Source: Acidimicrobiaceae bacterium
GTDB lineage: Bacteria > Actinomycetota > Acidimicrobiia > Acidimicrobiales > RAAP-2
NCBI GenBank assembly: GCA_027306585.1
Contig: DAHUZJ010000090.1
Span: forward strand, 1 to 36,622
Direction of reading: 5' to 3'
DNA length: 36,622 nucleotides
The translations under genes were made by a program, and so were the position numbers. Shown here piece by piece: positions 1-7,474 of the stretch. The notes under the pieces are model-generated. The model worked only from the letters and a program-made list of their open reading frames with translations, made no database searches and was not told where the DNA came from. How positions within the stretch are numbered: the first letter of the stretch is position 1; each line of letters opens with the position of its first letter.

Positions 1-1467
1 ACGCAGCAATCGGTGTATGAGGGCAGCGACCTCCAGGCGCTGATCCAACGGGTGGTCGACGAGCACGGACCTGCCCGGATCCGGCCGCCCGAGCGCCGGC
101 GCAAGGGCGGGCTGTTCGGCTTCTTCGCCCGGGAGGTCTACGTGATCTCGGTCGACCAGGAGGCCACCGACCGCGCCGCGGCCGCCCAACCTCCCGAGCC
201 GGCGGCGGTGCCGAACGTGGCGGCCGTGCTCGCAATGCCGTCGACGACGGGGTCGATGGCGCCCGCCGCGTCGATGGCGCCCGCGATCCGGGCCGCCGCT
301 GCCCCTGGGGCGCCGGGTCTCGCCGGGGCGTCCCCGCCGGCACTGGGTCCCACGCCTGCCGCCGCCATGCTGGCGGACCTCCTCGACACGGAGGACGATC
401 TTGACCTCGGCACGGAGGCGCCGGCCACCGCCGGCGGCCCCACCGCGGCGGCAGCCGCAATGGGCAGCTCGCTCGACGCCATGACGACCAAGCCCTTCCG
501 GCAGATCCTGGAGGAGGTGGCCAGCTCGCTCGGAGAGACGCCCGGCACGTACCGGCCCGACCCCGACAAGCTGCGCCGCGTCACCCGGCTGGCCCCCCCG
601 CCGGCGTCACGGACCCCGGCCGTCTCGGCCCTCCCCAAGCTCCCTCCCCTTCCCGCCCAGCACCCGCAACCGGCCGACCCGGCCCCGCGGCCGCTTCGAC
701 CACAGGCCGCCCCGGCAGCCGTGTCGGCTCCGGCCGAGGCGGCGCCGGCCGAGGTGGCGGCGCCGGCCCCGCTGGCCACGCGGGCAGCTCCTGCCGCCGG
801 CCCCCTCGCTCCGGCGCTCTCCACCGCACTGGTCGACCTGTTGCAGGCCGCCGGGTTCCCCTGCGCACTCCTGCCGACGGAGGGGGACCTGCCCGCGGGC
901 CGGTCCACGCTCGAAGCCGCCTTCGCAGCCCTGCCGCAGGCCCTGCCGCTGCCAGAGACGCCGGGGGGGCTCGTCGCCGTGGTGGGCGACGCCCGCCTCG
1001 TGCGTCGGGCGGCGCGGTCGCTGGCGCTCACCGTCGGGTGCTCGATCGACGAGATCGCCGTCGCCACCCTGGGGGCCGGCGGCCGGCAGGCCACACCGGC
1101 CTTCCGTGTCCGCACGCCCGAGCAGGCGGCAGCCATGTCGGGGGCCTGGCGGCGGCACCGCGTCGGCGTGCTGGCGGTGTACGCGCCGCCGCTCGGGGCC
1201 CCTCAGGAGTGGACCCGGGCGGTCCTGCAGGCCGTGCGCCCATCCGCCGTGTGGGGGACGGCGAGCGCCACGACGAAGCCCGACGACGTCCGCCGGTGGG
1301 CCGACGAGACCGGCGGCCTGGACGCCCTGGTGGTGACCGATGTGGCCGCCACCGCCACCCCGGCGGCCATCGTCGGGACCGGCATCCCGGTGGCGCGCCT
1401 CGACGGAGAGCCCGCCACCCCGGCTCGGTGGGCGTCCGTCATCGCCGACCTGGTGGGGAGGCGCTGA
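1..1467 (+). CDS. FlhF-like flagellar protein with degenerate SRP-type G domain (start may lie upstream)
   Basis: The first 50 residues (YEGSDLQALIQRV..., GGLFGFFAREVYVISVD) resemble the N-terminal domain of FlhF-like proteins of flagellated actinobacteria. Residues about 50-265 are a low-complexity Ala/Pro-rich linker. The last 210 residues have the layout of an FlhF/Ffh GTPase: a hydrophobic strand ending GLVAVVGDARLVRRAARSLAL where the P-loop belongs, and a closing stretch (VVTDVAATATPAAIVGTGIPVARLDGE) where FlhF has TKLDE...GLPVAYL. The GKT of the P-loop and the TKLD motif are absent, so GTP hydrolysis is doubtful. FlhF normally guides flagellum placement at the membrane. A GTG at 13 gives 484 residues, but the frame is open to the window edge, so the start may be upstream. 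The next gene begins directly after the stop, implying an operon. Confidence 0.7.
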   Translation, partial: TQQSVYEGSDLQALIQRVVDEHGPARIRPPERRRKGGLFGFFAREVYVISVDQEATDRAAAAQPPEPAAVPNVAAVLAMPSTTGSMAPAASMAPAIRAAAAPGAPGLAGASPPALGPTPAAAMLADLLDTEDDLDLGTEAPATAGGPTAAAAAMGSSLDAMTTKPFRQILEEVASSLGETPGTYRPDPDKLRRVTRLAPPPASRTPAVSALPKLPPLPAQHPQPADPAPRPLRPQAAPAAVSAPAEAAPAEVAAPAPLATRAAPAAGPLAPALSTALVDLLQAAGFPCALLPTEGDLPAGRSTLEAAFAALPQALPLPETPGGLVAVVGDARLVRRAARSLALTVGCSIDEIAVATLGAGGRQATPAFRVRTPEQAAAMSGAWRRHRVGVLAVYAPPLGAPQEWTRAVLQAVRPSAVWGTASATTKPDDVRRWADETGGLDALVVTDVAATATPAAIVGTGIPVARLDGEPATPARWASVIADLVGRR

Positions 1468-1761
1468 GTGCTCCGCATGGGTGTCCGCCGGCCCGAGCTG
1501 GTCGTCGCCGCAGCCATCGCGCTCTGCCTGCCGTCGCTCCCCTCCGTGCTCGACGGCGGGCTCAGCCCAGCGGCCGGCCTCGTCCGGTTCGGCATCGCGC
1601 TCGCCTTGTGCTGGGTGGCGGGAGCCGTGATCGAGCGCGTGGTCGACACCTACTCCCGGCAGGCCCGGCAATCCGAACTGCGGCGGGCGGTCGAGCAGGC
1701 ACGGGCGCGCTTCGGCACGCCGGCTCCCGACGACACGGCACCAGGGCCGCCTCCCCGCTGA
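1468..1761 (+). CDS. Small membrane protein following the FlhF-like gene
   Basis: A 97-residue protein with two predicted membrane helices, at about residues 10-30 (ELVVAAAIALCLPSLPSVL) and 38-60 (LVRFGIALALCWVAGAVIERVV), followed by a charged Arg/Gln-rich tail that should be cytoplasmic. GTG at 1468 directly follows the upstream TGA, which suggests translational coupling; an in-frame ATG at 1477 is an alternative. I recognise no family. Its place after the FlhF-like gene and before csrA suggests a flagellar or membrane-assembly accessory role, but that is inferred from position only. Confidence 0.55.
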   Translation: MLRMGVRRPELVVAAAIALCLPSLPSVLDGGLSPAAGLVRFGIALALCWVAGAVIERVVDTYSRQARQSELRRAVEQARARFGTPAPDDTAPGPPPR

Positions 1762-1773
1762 CCGAGCCCACAA

Positions 1774-1812
1774 CGGAACCGTCGCGCCGCACGCCCGTGC
1801 GCTCCGGTTCCG
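1774..1812. repeat. Nested inverted repeat (stem-loop) upstream of csrA
   Basis: CGGAACC (1774-1780) pairs with GGTTCCG (1806-1812). Inside, CGCAC (1788-1792) pairs with GTGCG (1797-1801) around a 4-nt loop. The block CCGTCGCGCCGCACG also occurs twice as a direct repeat (1779-1793 and 1810-1824). There is no T-run, so it is not a classical intrinsic terminator. It could end the upstream transcript or be a structured 5' leader for csrA. Confidence 0.45.
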
Positions 1813-1924
1813 TCGCGCCGCACGGGCCCGTGGCCGCCGCTTGCTCGAACGGAGCCGTCGGCCGAGCTACGGTTGGGCACCACCGCCGGGATCGGACGCC
1901 CGGTGACCCGGGGAGGGGGCTCAC

Positions 1925-2566
1925 ATGCTGGTGCTCAACCGGCGCCCAGGGGAATCGATCGTCATCGAGCACGGGATCCAGTTGACCGTGCTCTCGGTCA
2001 CCGACCGCAAGGTGTGGCTCGGCATCGAGGCCCCCGGGGTCGACCCGGCGGTCCGCGTCTCGGCCACCGCCATCTCCGAGGACGTCGCACGCCTCGAGAT
2101 CGGCGCGCCGAGGTCCGTCTCGATGGAGGGGGACCGGATCAGTGTCCAGGTCGGCGGCGAGGGTCACCCCGCCATCGGCGCCCAGGCCACGTTCTCGGTC
2201 AACCGGACCGTTGGCCAGTCACTCGACGTCGGCGACGGACTGCAGGTGGGCGTCGGGTCGGTGGCCAAGGGAAATCCCTGCATCACGCTGGAGAGCCCCT
2301 CGATCGGGTCCGGGCTCCGCATCACGCTCATCCGTCCCGCCGGCAGCTACGTCCGCATCGGCGTCGAAGCCCCCGAGCGTCGCGTGTACCGCAGGGAGCT
2401 GTGGGACGACATGGTGGCGGCCAACAAGGCGGCGGCCGGGGAAGGCGACGACCTCACGTCCCTGCTGGCCGGCGAGCATCCGGCGGGCGGGGCGCAGCAC
2501 GCCGAGAAGGCGGCTCCCGCCGAGGACGCGGCGCCAGCGGCCGGCGAGAAGGTCCGTCCGTCCTGA
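1925..2566 (+). CDS. csrA: Multi-repeat CsrA-like carbon storage/flagellin translation regulator
   Basis: CsrA is a dimeric RNA-binding repressor of about 60-75 residues that blocks ribosome binding sites and is antagonised by FliW in flagellin control. This protein has 213 residues. Residues 1-38 are a textbook CsrA N-terminus (MLVLNRRPGESIVIEHGIQL...WLGIEAP). Residues 88-124 repeat the pattern in diverged form (FSVNRTVGQSLDVGDGLQVG). Residues 129-168 match the CsrA C-terminal half (LRITLIRPAGSYVRIGVEAP, then RRVYRRELWDDM, keeping the Arg of the RNA-binding VHREE segment). A weaker copy may lie at 56-85. The tail after about 170 is Ala/Glu-rich and probably disordered. ATG 1925 is preceded by GGGGAGGGGG. 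The gene converges on fliW, its expected partner. Confidence 0.88.
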   Translation: MLVLNRRPGESIVIEHGIQLTVLSVTDRKVWLGIEAPGVDPAVRVSATAISEDVARLEIGAPRSVSMEGDRISVQVGGEGHPAIGAQATFSVNRTVGQSLDVGDGLQVGVGSVAKGNPCITLESPSIGSGLRITLIRPAGSYVRIGVEAPERRVYRRELWDDMVAANKAAAGEGDDLTSLLAGEHPAGGAQHAEKAAPAEDAAPAAGEKVRPS

Positions 2567-2641
2567 TCACGACCGGCCAGTGCGGTGGCGTGGGTGCCGC
2601 CGGCATCGCCGGGACCGGTGCCTCGCTTGCCGGCAGCAGCC

Positions 2642-3118
2642 CTACGCCGGCCGCGCCGTCCCGACGTCGACAGGGACCATGACCCCGTAGTCGGACTCCT
2701 GCAGGACCACCTGGGCGGCGGCCTGGGTCCGGCGGTTGACCACGATCGGCCCCATCAGGTTGACGACGGGCGCCGGTACGCCATGGCGGCGCACGATGGC
2801 GAGGACCGCCACCTCGCCGGCGTCGCGCAGGTCCAGCAGCCGCCGGTCGGACTCGGGGATCTCGATCACGTAGTCGCGGAAGATCACGCCCGGCGGCACC
2901 ACGACGAAGCGCAGGTCGGGCTCGTCCAGCGACACCAAGGACGCGTACGGCTCGTACTGCGGCCCGAGCGGCCGCAGCACGAAGTGCGTCGAGCGCTCGA
3001 GGCCGATCAGCGGCCGGACGAAGTGGAGCTGCAGCTCCTCCTCCGACACGGCGGCCGCGGCCGCGGCCTCCGTGTGCTGGACCTCGACTGAGGGAGCTTC
3101 GGCGAGCATGTCCGTCAC
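2642..3118 (-). CDS. fliW: Flagellar assembly factor FliW
   Basis: A 158-residue FliW family protein. After an Ala-rich N-terminal extension of about 28 residues come the family segments FVRPLIGLERSTHFVL, YASLVSLDEPDLRFVVVPP, DYVIEIPE and VVNLMGPIVVNRRTQAAAQVVL. FliW binds both flagellin and CsrA: when flagellin is used up in the filament, free FliW removes CsrA from flagellin mRNA. It is the last gene of the minus-strand flagellar operon, 16 nt after flgL, and converges with the multi-repeat csrA. The start has GGAAAGGTGAC 4 nt upstream. No flagellin gene lies in the window. Confidence 0.92.
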   Translation of the reverse strand: MTDMLAEAPSVEVQHTEAAAAAAVSEEELQLHFVRPLIGLERSTHFVLRPLGPQYEPYASLVSLDEPDLRFVVVPPGVIFRDYVIEIPESDRRLLDLRDAGEVAVLAIVRRHGVPAPVVNLMGPIVVNRRTQAAAQVVLQESDYGVMVPVDVGTARPA

Positions 3119-3134
3119 CTTTCCGTCCGGGTCG

Positions 3135-4070
3135 TCACAGGTAGGTCACCAACGAGGTTGTCTTCAGCTGCGACGTCACGTAGAGCGCCGCCTGGTAGGA
3201 GGTCTGCTGCAGCTGGAGGTTCGTCAGCGCCTGGGCGAGGTTCACGTCCTGGGCGTTGCCGAGCTCGCTCTGGAGGGCCGTGGCCGAGGCCGTGGCCTGG
3301 TTGGCGAAGCCCTGCATGGCCTGCTGATTGGCGCCGAGCGTCCCGGCCTGAGCCTCCACCGTGGTCATCGCCGTCTGCAGGTTGCCCAGCTCGGTGGTGG
3401 CCGCGGCATTGATCTTCGTGGGTGTCTTCGAGCTGAGGTCGCCGAGGATGCGGCCGAGGACCCCTGTCGGACCGAGGAGGCCCGTCGCCGTTGTGCTCTT
3501 GCCGAAGATCTGCGGCCCCGTGACCGAGACGGGGACGTAGGTCCCCGGGGCCACCGTCCGCGTCGGCGGTGTGCCGGCACCCACGTAGGCGCCGGTGGTC
3601 GAGTACGCCTGCGCCGGTGTCCCGGTGCCGGAGAAGATCGCCTGACCGGCGTACTGGGTGTTGCCGAGGTTGAGGAGCTGGTGGATGGCGCCTGTCACGA
3701 CCGCGGTGAGGCCGCTGACCGCCGATGTCGTGCCGGAGAGCTGGTCGCCCGTGATGCTCTGGACGGCGCTCTGCACCTGCTGGAGCACGTTCATGATCGA
3801 GCTCACGGTCGAGTTGGCCAACGTGAGCCAGCTGACGCCGTCCTGGGCGTTTGTCGAGTACTGGTTGGCGCGGGCCACGCCGGCCTGCAGCTGGAGGATG
3901 TTGGCGGCCTGCGCCGGGTTGTCGGACGGCAGGTTGACGGCGCGTCCGGTCGCCACCTGGTTCTCCAACTTGGCCATGGCCGCTTGGTCGGCGCTGAGGT
4001 TGCCGACCATGGATGTGGCCAGCACGTTGGGCGTGACGACCACCGGGATCGAGGACGTGATGCTGCTCAT
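3135..4070 (-). CDS. flgL: Flagellar hook-filament junction protein FlgL
   Basis: 311 residues. The N-terminal helix has the flagellin/FlgL signature (MAKLENQVATGRAVNLPSDN, then ANILQLQAGVARANQYSTNA), and the C-terminus has the paired helix ending in LAQALTNLQLQQTSYQAALY. Both ends form the coiled coil that packs in the junction, while the middle is Thr/Gly-rich and variable. FlgL joins FlgK at the hook tip and anchors the filament. The start ATG is 1 nt after the flgK stop, so translation is probably coupled. The usual short FlgL N-terminus is extended here by about 20 residues (MSSITSSIPVVVTPNVLATS). Confidence 0.9.
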   Translation of the reverse strand: MSSITSSIPVVVTPNVLATSMVGNLSADQAAMAKLENQVATGRAVNLPSDNPAQAANILQLQAGVARANQYSTNAQDGVSWLTLANSTVSSIMNVLQQVQSAVQSITGDQLSGTTSAVSGLTAVVTGAIHQLLNLGNTQYAGQAIFSGTGTPAQAYSTTGAYVGAGTPPTRTVAPGTYVPVSVTGPQIFGKSTTATGLLGPTGVLGRILGDLSSKTPTKINAAATTELGNLQTAMTTVEAQAGTLGANQQAMQGFANQATASATALQSELGNAQDVNLAQALTNLQLQQTSYQAALYVTSQLKTTSLVTYL

Positions 4071-4071
4071 G

Positions 4072-5463
4072 TCACACTGCCTGCAGGAGTGATTGCATGG
4101 TGCTGTCGACCGTCGCCAGGAGCTTGGCCGACGCCTGGTAGTTCTGCTGGTAGCTGAGCAGGTTGGTGAGCTCCTGGTCGAGGTTCACCCCGCTCACCGA
4201 TTGGAGCGCCTGGTTCGCCTGGCTCGCCACCGATGTCTGGGCCTGCATCTGGTTGTCGATGCTCTGGACGTCCGAACCGATGTTCTGCACCATGGTCTGG
4301 TAGTTGCCGTTCGGACCGGTGCTGCTCGTCCATGCGAGGTTCTCGGCCATCGCCTGGGCGTTGGCACCGTCGTTCACGGCCGCCTTGGGTGTCGACGTCG
4401 CCGACGCCGCCAGCAGTGTCGGGCTGGCCGCGACCACCGGGTTGACCGAGATCCCGGCAGCCCCTGTCCCCGTGAACAAGGGGTACGCCGCCCCCGACGC
4501 GCCCGTGGCCGTGTAGCCGGCGGCCAGCTGCCCGTTCACGAGCGACGCGAGCGAGTTCGCGACGGTGTTGAGCTGCTGGAGGTACTGGGGCACGTAGCGG
4601 TTGACCGCCGACAGGAGGCCGGCGATCGATCCGCTGGTCACGGGGACCGCGACCCCGCCCGGTGTCGCCGTGACCTTCACCCCGCCGACGAGTGTCACCT
4701 TGAGCGAGCTGGCGGTGCTGTCCTGCACGACCGAGACGCCGCCGATCGAGACCTGGGCCGTGCCGTTTGTCTGCATCCGGACGTCGACGCCGGCGAGCTG
4801 GGAGAGTGTCGCGACCACCGACCGGAGCTGGTCCTCCAGCTGGTTCGGGTTGCCGCCGCCCCCCTTGGCCACGACGATCGACTGGTTGAGCGACGCCGCC
4901 TGCGACAGCAGCGTGTTGACCTGGTGCACCTGGCTCTCCAGCTGTGTCGTGGCGTTGGCGGAGATCTGGGACAGCTGGGTGGCGGCCTCGTGGAGCGCGA
5001 CGGTCACGCTCTGGGCGTCGTTCACGATCTGGGTGCGCGGCGCCAGCGACGACGGGTTCTGCACGATCGAGTCCCAGGCGGACCGGAACGTGGACAGTTG
5101 ACCCGAGATGCTGGCGCTCGACGTCGACGAGACGGCGTTGGCCGAGCCTGTGGCCGGCTGGCTGGCCAGCGGGAAGGCGTTCTCGGCCGCCGACAGGGTC
5201 TGCTGGAGCGACGACAGGTTGGCCAGCGCCCCCTGCGCCTGCCAGCTGTTGGCCGAGAGGAGGGCGCTCGTGGCCTGGGCGACCGTGGTGACGGCGACGC
5301 CGCTGCCGACCCCGAGTGTGCCGCCGCCGGGGAGGGCGGCCAGCTGTGCCCCCTCCCGGACGTACCCCGGGGTCTGCACGTTGGCCACGTTCTCGGACGT
5401 GACGTCGATGGCCGTGCGGTCCGCGTTCAGGGACGTGACGCTGATGCTGAGCGCCTGTGTCAC
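4072..5463 (-). CDS. flgK: Flagellar hook-associated protein FlgK
   Basis: The N-terminus SISVTSLNADRTAIDVTSEN followed by VANVQTPGYVREGAQL is the rod/hook-family motif (NxANxxTPGY), and the C-terminus (VNLDQELTNLLSYQQNYQAS) is the matching FlgK end helix. The product is 463 residues, about the usual FlgK length or slightly short. The open frame continues upstream into flgN, so I chose the start by ribosome binding site: GTG at 5463 has GAGGG 7 nt upstream, whereas TTG at 5469, overlapping the flgN stop, has it too close. FlgK forms the first ring between hook and filament and travels with the FlgN chaperone encoded just before it. Confidence 0.88.
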   Translation of the reverse strand: MTQALSISVTSLNADRTAIDVTSENVANVQTPGYVREGAQLAALPGGGTLGVGSGVAVTTVAQATSALLSANSWQAQGALANLSSLQQTLSAAENAFPLASQPATGSANAVSSTSSASISGQLSTFRSAWDSIVQNPSSLAPRTQIVNDAQSVTVALHEAATQLSQISANATTQLESQVHQVNTLLSQAASLNQSIVVAKGGGGNPNQLEDQLRSVVATLSQLAGVDVRMQTNGTAQVSIGGVSVVQDSTASSLKVTLVGGVKVTATPGGVAVPVTSGSIAGLLSAVNRYVPQYLQQLNTVANSLASLVNGQLAAGYTATGASGAAYPLFTGTGAAGISVNPVVAASPTLLAASATSTPKAAVNDGANAQAMAENLAWTSSTGPNGNYQTMVQNIGSDVQSIDNQMQAQTSVASQANQALQSVSGVNLDQELTNLLSYQQNYQASAKLLATVDSTMQSLLQAV

Positions 5464-5465
5464 CG

Positions 5466-5969
5466 TCAAGCCCTCGCGTCCAGCAGTCCGACGCTCCCCG
5501 ACACCGTGGCCGCGTTGCCGGCGGCGTCGTAGCCGCTCGGGACGTCGGCGCCGAGGAACTGCATCGCGGTCACCGTGGCGGCGTGGCCCCGGGCGAGGAG
5601 CTGGCGGTTGGTCCGGCTGAGCTGGGCGACCCGGTCGACCGACCGCTGCAGGTCCTCTCGGTGCTGGCCGAAGATGTAGCCCCCCGGCTCGGGGGCCACC
5701 TCGGCGACCTCCCGGACGGTGGCTTCGGGCGACAGCCCGAGCGCCACGGCTCCCTTGGCGAGCGCGTCGCGCAATGCCTGGTCCGTGGCGTGCACCGTGG
5801 TCACGGCCCGCTCCAGCTCGGCCGTCGTCTCGTTGAGCCACTGATGACGGCCGCCGGACAGGACGATCTCCTGCACCTCGAACTTGAAGCAGAGGTGGCG
5901 AAGCGCCGCCAGCTGCTCGTCGAGGCAGCGCGCCAGTCGTTCGAGCGCACCACGTGTCACCGGTTCCAC
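5466..5969 (-). CDS. flgN: FlgN-like flagellar export chaperone
   Basis: A 167-residue, mostly helical protein with long heptad-like stretches (ERLARCLDEQLAALRHLCFK, LNETTAELERAVTTVHATDQ, REDLQRSVDRVAQLSRTNRQ). This fits the FlgN family by helix content, length and position immediately before flgK and flgL, the two export substrates FlgN binds. Primary sequence conservation in this family is low, so the call rests partly on context. The first GTG is at 5969, but AGGGGG sits only 1 nt before it; GTG at 5960 has better spacing and may be the real start. A GCCGATCT box just upstream might be a sigma-28 -10 element. Confidence 0.72.
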   Translation of the reverse strand: MEPVTRGALERLARCLDEQLAALRHLCFKFEVQEIVLSGGRHQWLNETTAELERAVTTVHATDQALRDALAKGAVALGLSPEATVREVAEVAPEPGGYIFGQHREDLQRSVDRVAQLSRTNRQLLARGHAATVTAMQFLGADVPSGYDAAGNAATVSGSVGLLDARA

Positions 5970-5977
5970 ACCCCCTA

Positions 5978-6004
5978 GATCGGCACTTCCCCCTTCTGGA
6001 TGAA
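5978..6004 (-). promoter_or_regulatory. Weak possible sigma-28 promoter before flgN
   Basis: On the minus strand TCATCCAG - 11 nt - GCCGATCT lies just upstream of flgN. The -10 box matches the sigma-28 consensus GCCGATAA in its first six bases; the -35 is poor. If used, the transcript would start almost at the flgN start codon, giving a very short or absent leader. The gene may instead simply be read through from fliL 43 nt upstream. Confidence 0.25.
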
Positions 6005-6012
6005 GGGATTTG

Positions 6013-6579
6013 TCACTGCAAGATGAAGCTCGTGAAGTACACGGCGCTGACCTGGGGCGCCGCCCCGTCGACCGGCCCCAGCACCTTCTGGAACGAGGCC
6101 AGCAATTGCTGTTGCAACGCCACCCGACCCGTCGGTGCCAACAGGCCGGAGTAGGTCTGGGCCCCGAGGTCGGCGATGGCCACGTTGCGCAGCTGCGGCT
6201 GGTCGGCCGACACTGTCTTGCTCACGGCCACCTTGGTCAGCTGCAGGTCGATGCCCACCTGCACGAGGTGGCCGTCGGACGTGTTGACGGTGAGCGTGCC
6301 GAGCGAGGTCACCACGCCCGCCGGCACCGGCTGGCCCGGCTTGTAGACGAGCGCGTGCGACCGTCCCTTCACCAGGTAGCCGGCGGCGCCCACGAGGAGG
6401 ACGGCCACCAGGACGAGGACCAGCTTCTTCTTCCCCTTCTTCTTGGGCGCCTCGGCCTCGCCGGCGGCCGCCCCCGCCTCGGCCGGTCGCAGCTCCGCCG
6501 GGGCACCGGCGGTGCCCGCGGCGCGGGCGGACGCGGCCCTGCCGGCCAGCTGCAATGTCGAGGTGTCGGCGGCGGTCAT
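6013..6579 (-). CDS. fliL: Flagellar basal body-associated protein FliL
   Basis: 188 residues: a cytoplasmic N-terminus ending in a Lys block (PKKKGKKK), one membrane helix (LVLVLVAVLLVGAAGYLVKG, about residues 52-72), and a periplasmic-side FliL domain with the family pattern (LGTLTVNTSDGHLVQVGIDL, then RNVAIADLGAQTYSGL). FliL surrounds the stator and supports MotA/MotB torque. A longer frame starts 30 nt further up, but ATG 6579 has GGAGAGGGACG immediately upstream, so I use it. It follows motB by 37 nt. Confidence 0.88.
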   Translation of the reverse strand: MTAADTSTLQLAGRAASARAAGTAGAPAELRPAEAGAAAGEAEAPKKKGKKKLVLVLVAVLLVGAAGYLVKGRSHALVYKPGQPVPAGVVTSLGTLTVNTSDGHLVQVGIDLQLTKVAVSKTVSADQPQLRNVAIADLGAQTYSGLLAPTGRVALQQQLLASFQKVLGPVDGAAPQVSAVYFTSFILQ

Positions 6580-6616
6580 CGTCCCTCTCCTGTCTGCCGG
6601 TGTGCCCATCCCGTCC

Positions 6617-7474
6617 TCACGGCGCCGTTCCGGCGGCTTGGGCGGCCCCGCCAGTGGCCGTGGCCTCCGTGCCGCTCCCCGTCCCGGCTGTCGCCGCCGG
6701 TGTCCCGGCCGGTGCGGCCAGCTTGTCTGTCAGCACCACGACGTCGATCCGCCGGTTCTCCGCCTGGTTCGCCGGCGACGTATTGGGCACGACCGGGTGC
6801 GTTGTGCCGTACCCGATGGCCGACAGGCGGCTGGCTGTGATGCCGTCCTGTGTCTCCAGCCGCTGCACGACGTTGACGGCGCGCACCGCCGACAGCTCCC
6901 AGTTCGACGTGAACGGGCCACCGGTGATCGGCTGGTTGTCGGTGAAGCCCTCCACCCGGACGGGGTTGGCAAGGGTCCGCAGGACCCCGGCGATGGTGTC
7001 GACGACCTGGTCGCCGATGGTCCCCAATGTCGCCGAGTCCAGGGCGAAGTAGGCCTTGTCGGCGAGCATCTGGACGACCACGGACCGCGACGTCACGGTC
7101 GTGGACGCGTACTGCGACAGGCCGGCCGACTGCAATGCCTGGTTGATCTGGCTGGCGATCTTCGCCAGCGCCTGGCCCCCGGAGGACGGCGGCGTGAGGC
7201 CGGGCGTCGGCGGCGTGATGGCCGCCTGGACCGGATGGTTGATGAGGTCGTTCTGCTGGGGCAGGAGGCCGCTGTTCTGGTTCACGTGCACGGGGTTCTG
7301 GCTGAACGTCTGGGTGATACCCAGCTTGAACGCCATGAACTTCTTGGCGTTGATGGTGCTCAGGGCGAACAGGATCACGAAGAGCGCCAGCAGCAGCGTG
7401 ATCATGTCGGCATAGGTGAGCAGCCAGCGCTCCATGCCGCCCTCCTCTTCCTCGTGCGCCTTGCGCCGGCTCAC
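6617..7474 (-). CDS. motB: Flagellar motor stator protein MotB
   Basis: 285 residues. A short acidic N-terminus leads into the single MotB membrane helix (LLTYADMITLLLALFVILFA), with the ion-carrying aspartate at D23. A plug/linker follows, then an OmpA-type peptidoglycan-binding domain (VEGFTDNQPI, NWELSAVRAVNVVQRL, IGYGTTHPV, NRRIDVVVL). The tail is Ala/Thr/Gly-rich. GTG 7474 overlaps the motA stop (GTGA), the common motA-motB coupling; the frame stays open upstream through motA, which is only a shadow. MotB anchors the stator to the wall and, with MotA, conducts the ions that drive rotation. Confidence 0.95.
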   Translation of the reverse strand: MSRRKAHEEEEGGMERWLLTYADMITLLLALFVILFALSTINAKKFMAFKLGITQTFSQNPVHVNQNSGLLPQQNDLINHPVQAAITPPTPGLTPPSSGGQALAKIASQINQALQSAGLSQYASTTVTSRSVVVQMLADKAYFALDSATLGTIGDQVVDTIAGVLRTLANPVRVEGFTDNQPITGGPFTSNWELSAVRAVNVVQRLETQDGITASRLSAIGYGTTHPVVPNTSPANQAENRRIDVVVLTDKLAAPAGTPAATAGTGSGTEATATGGAAQAAGTAP

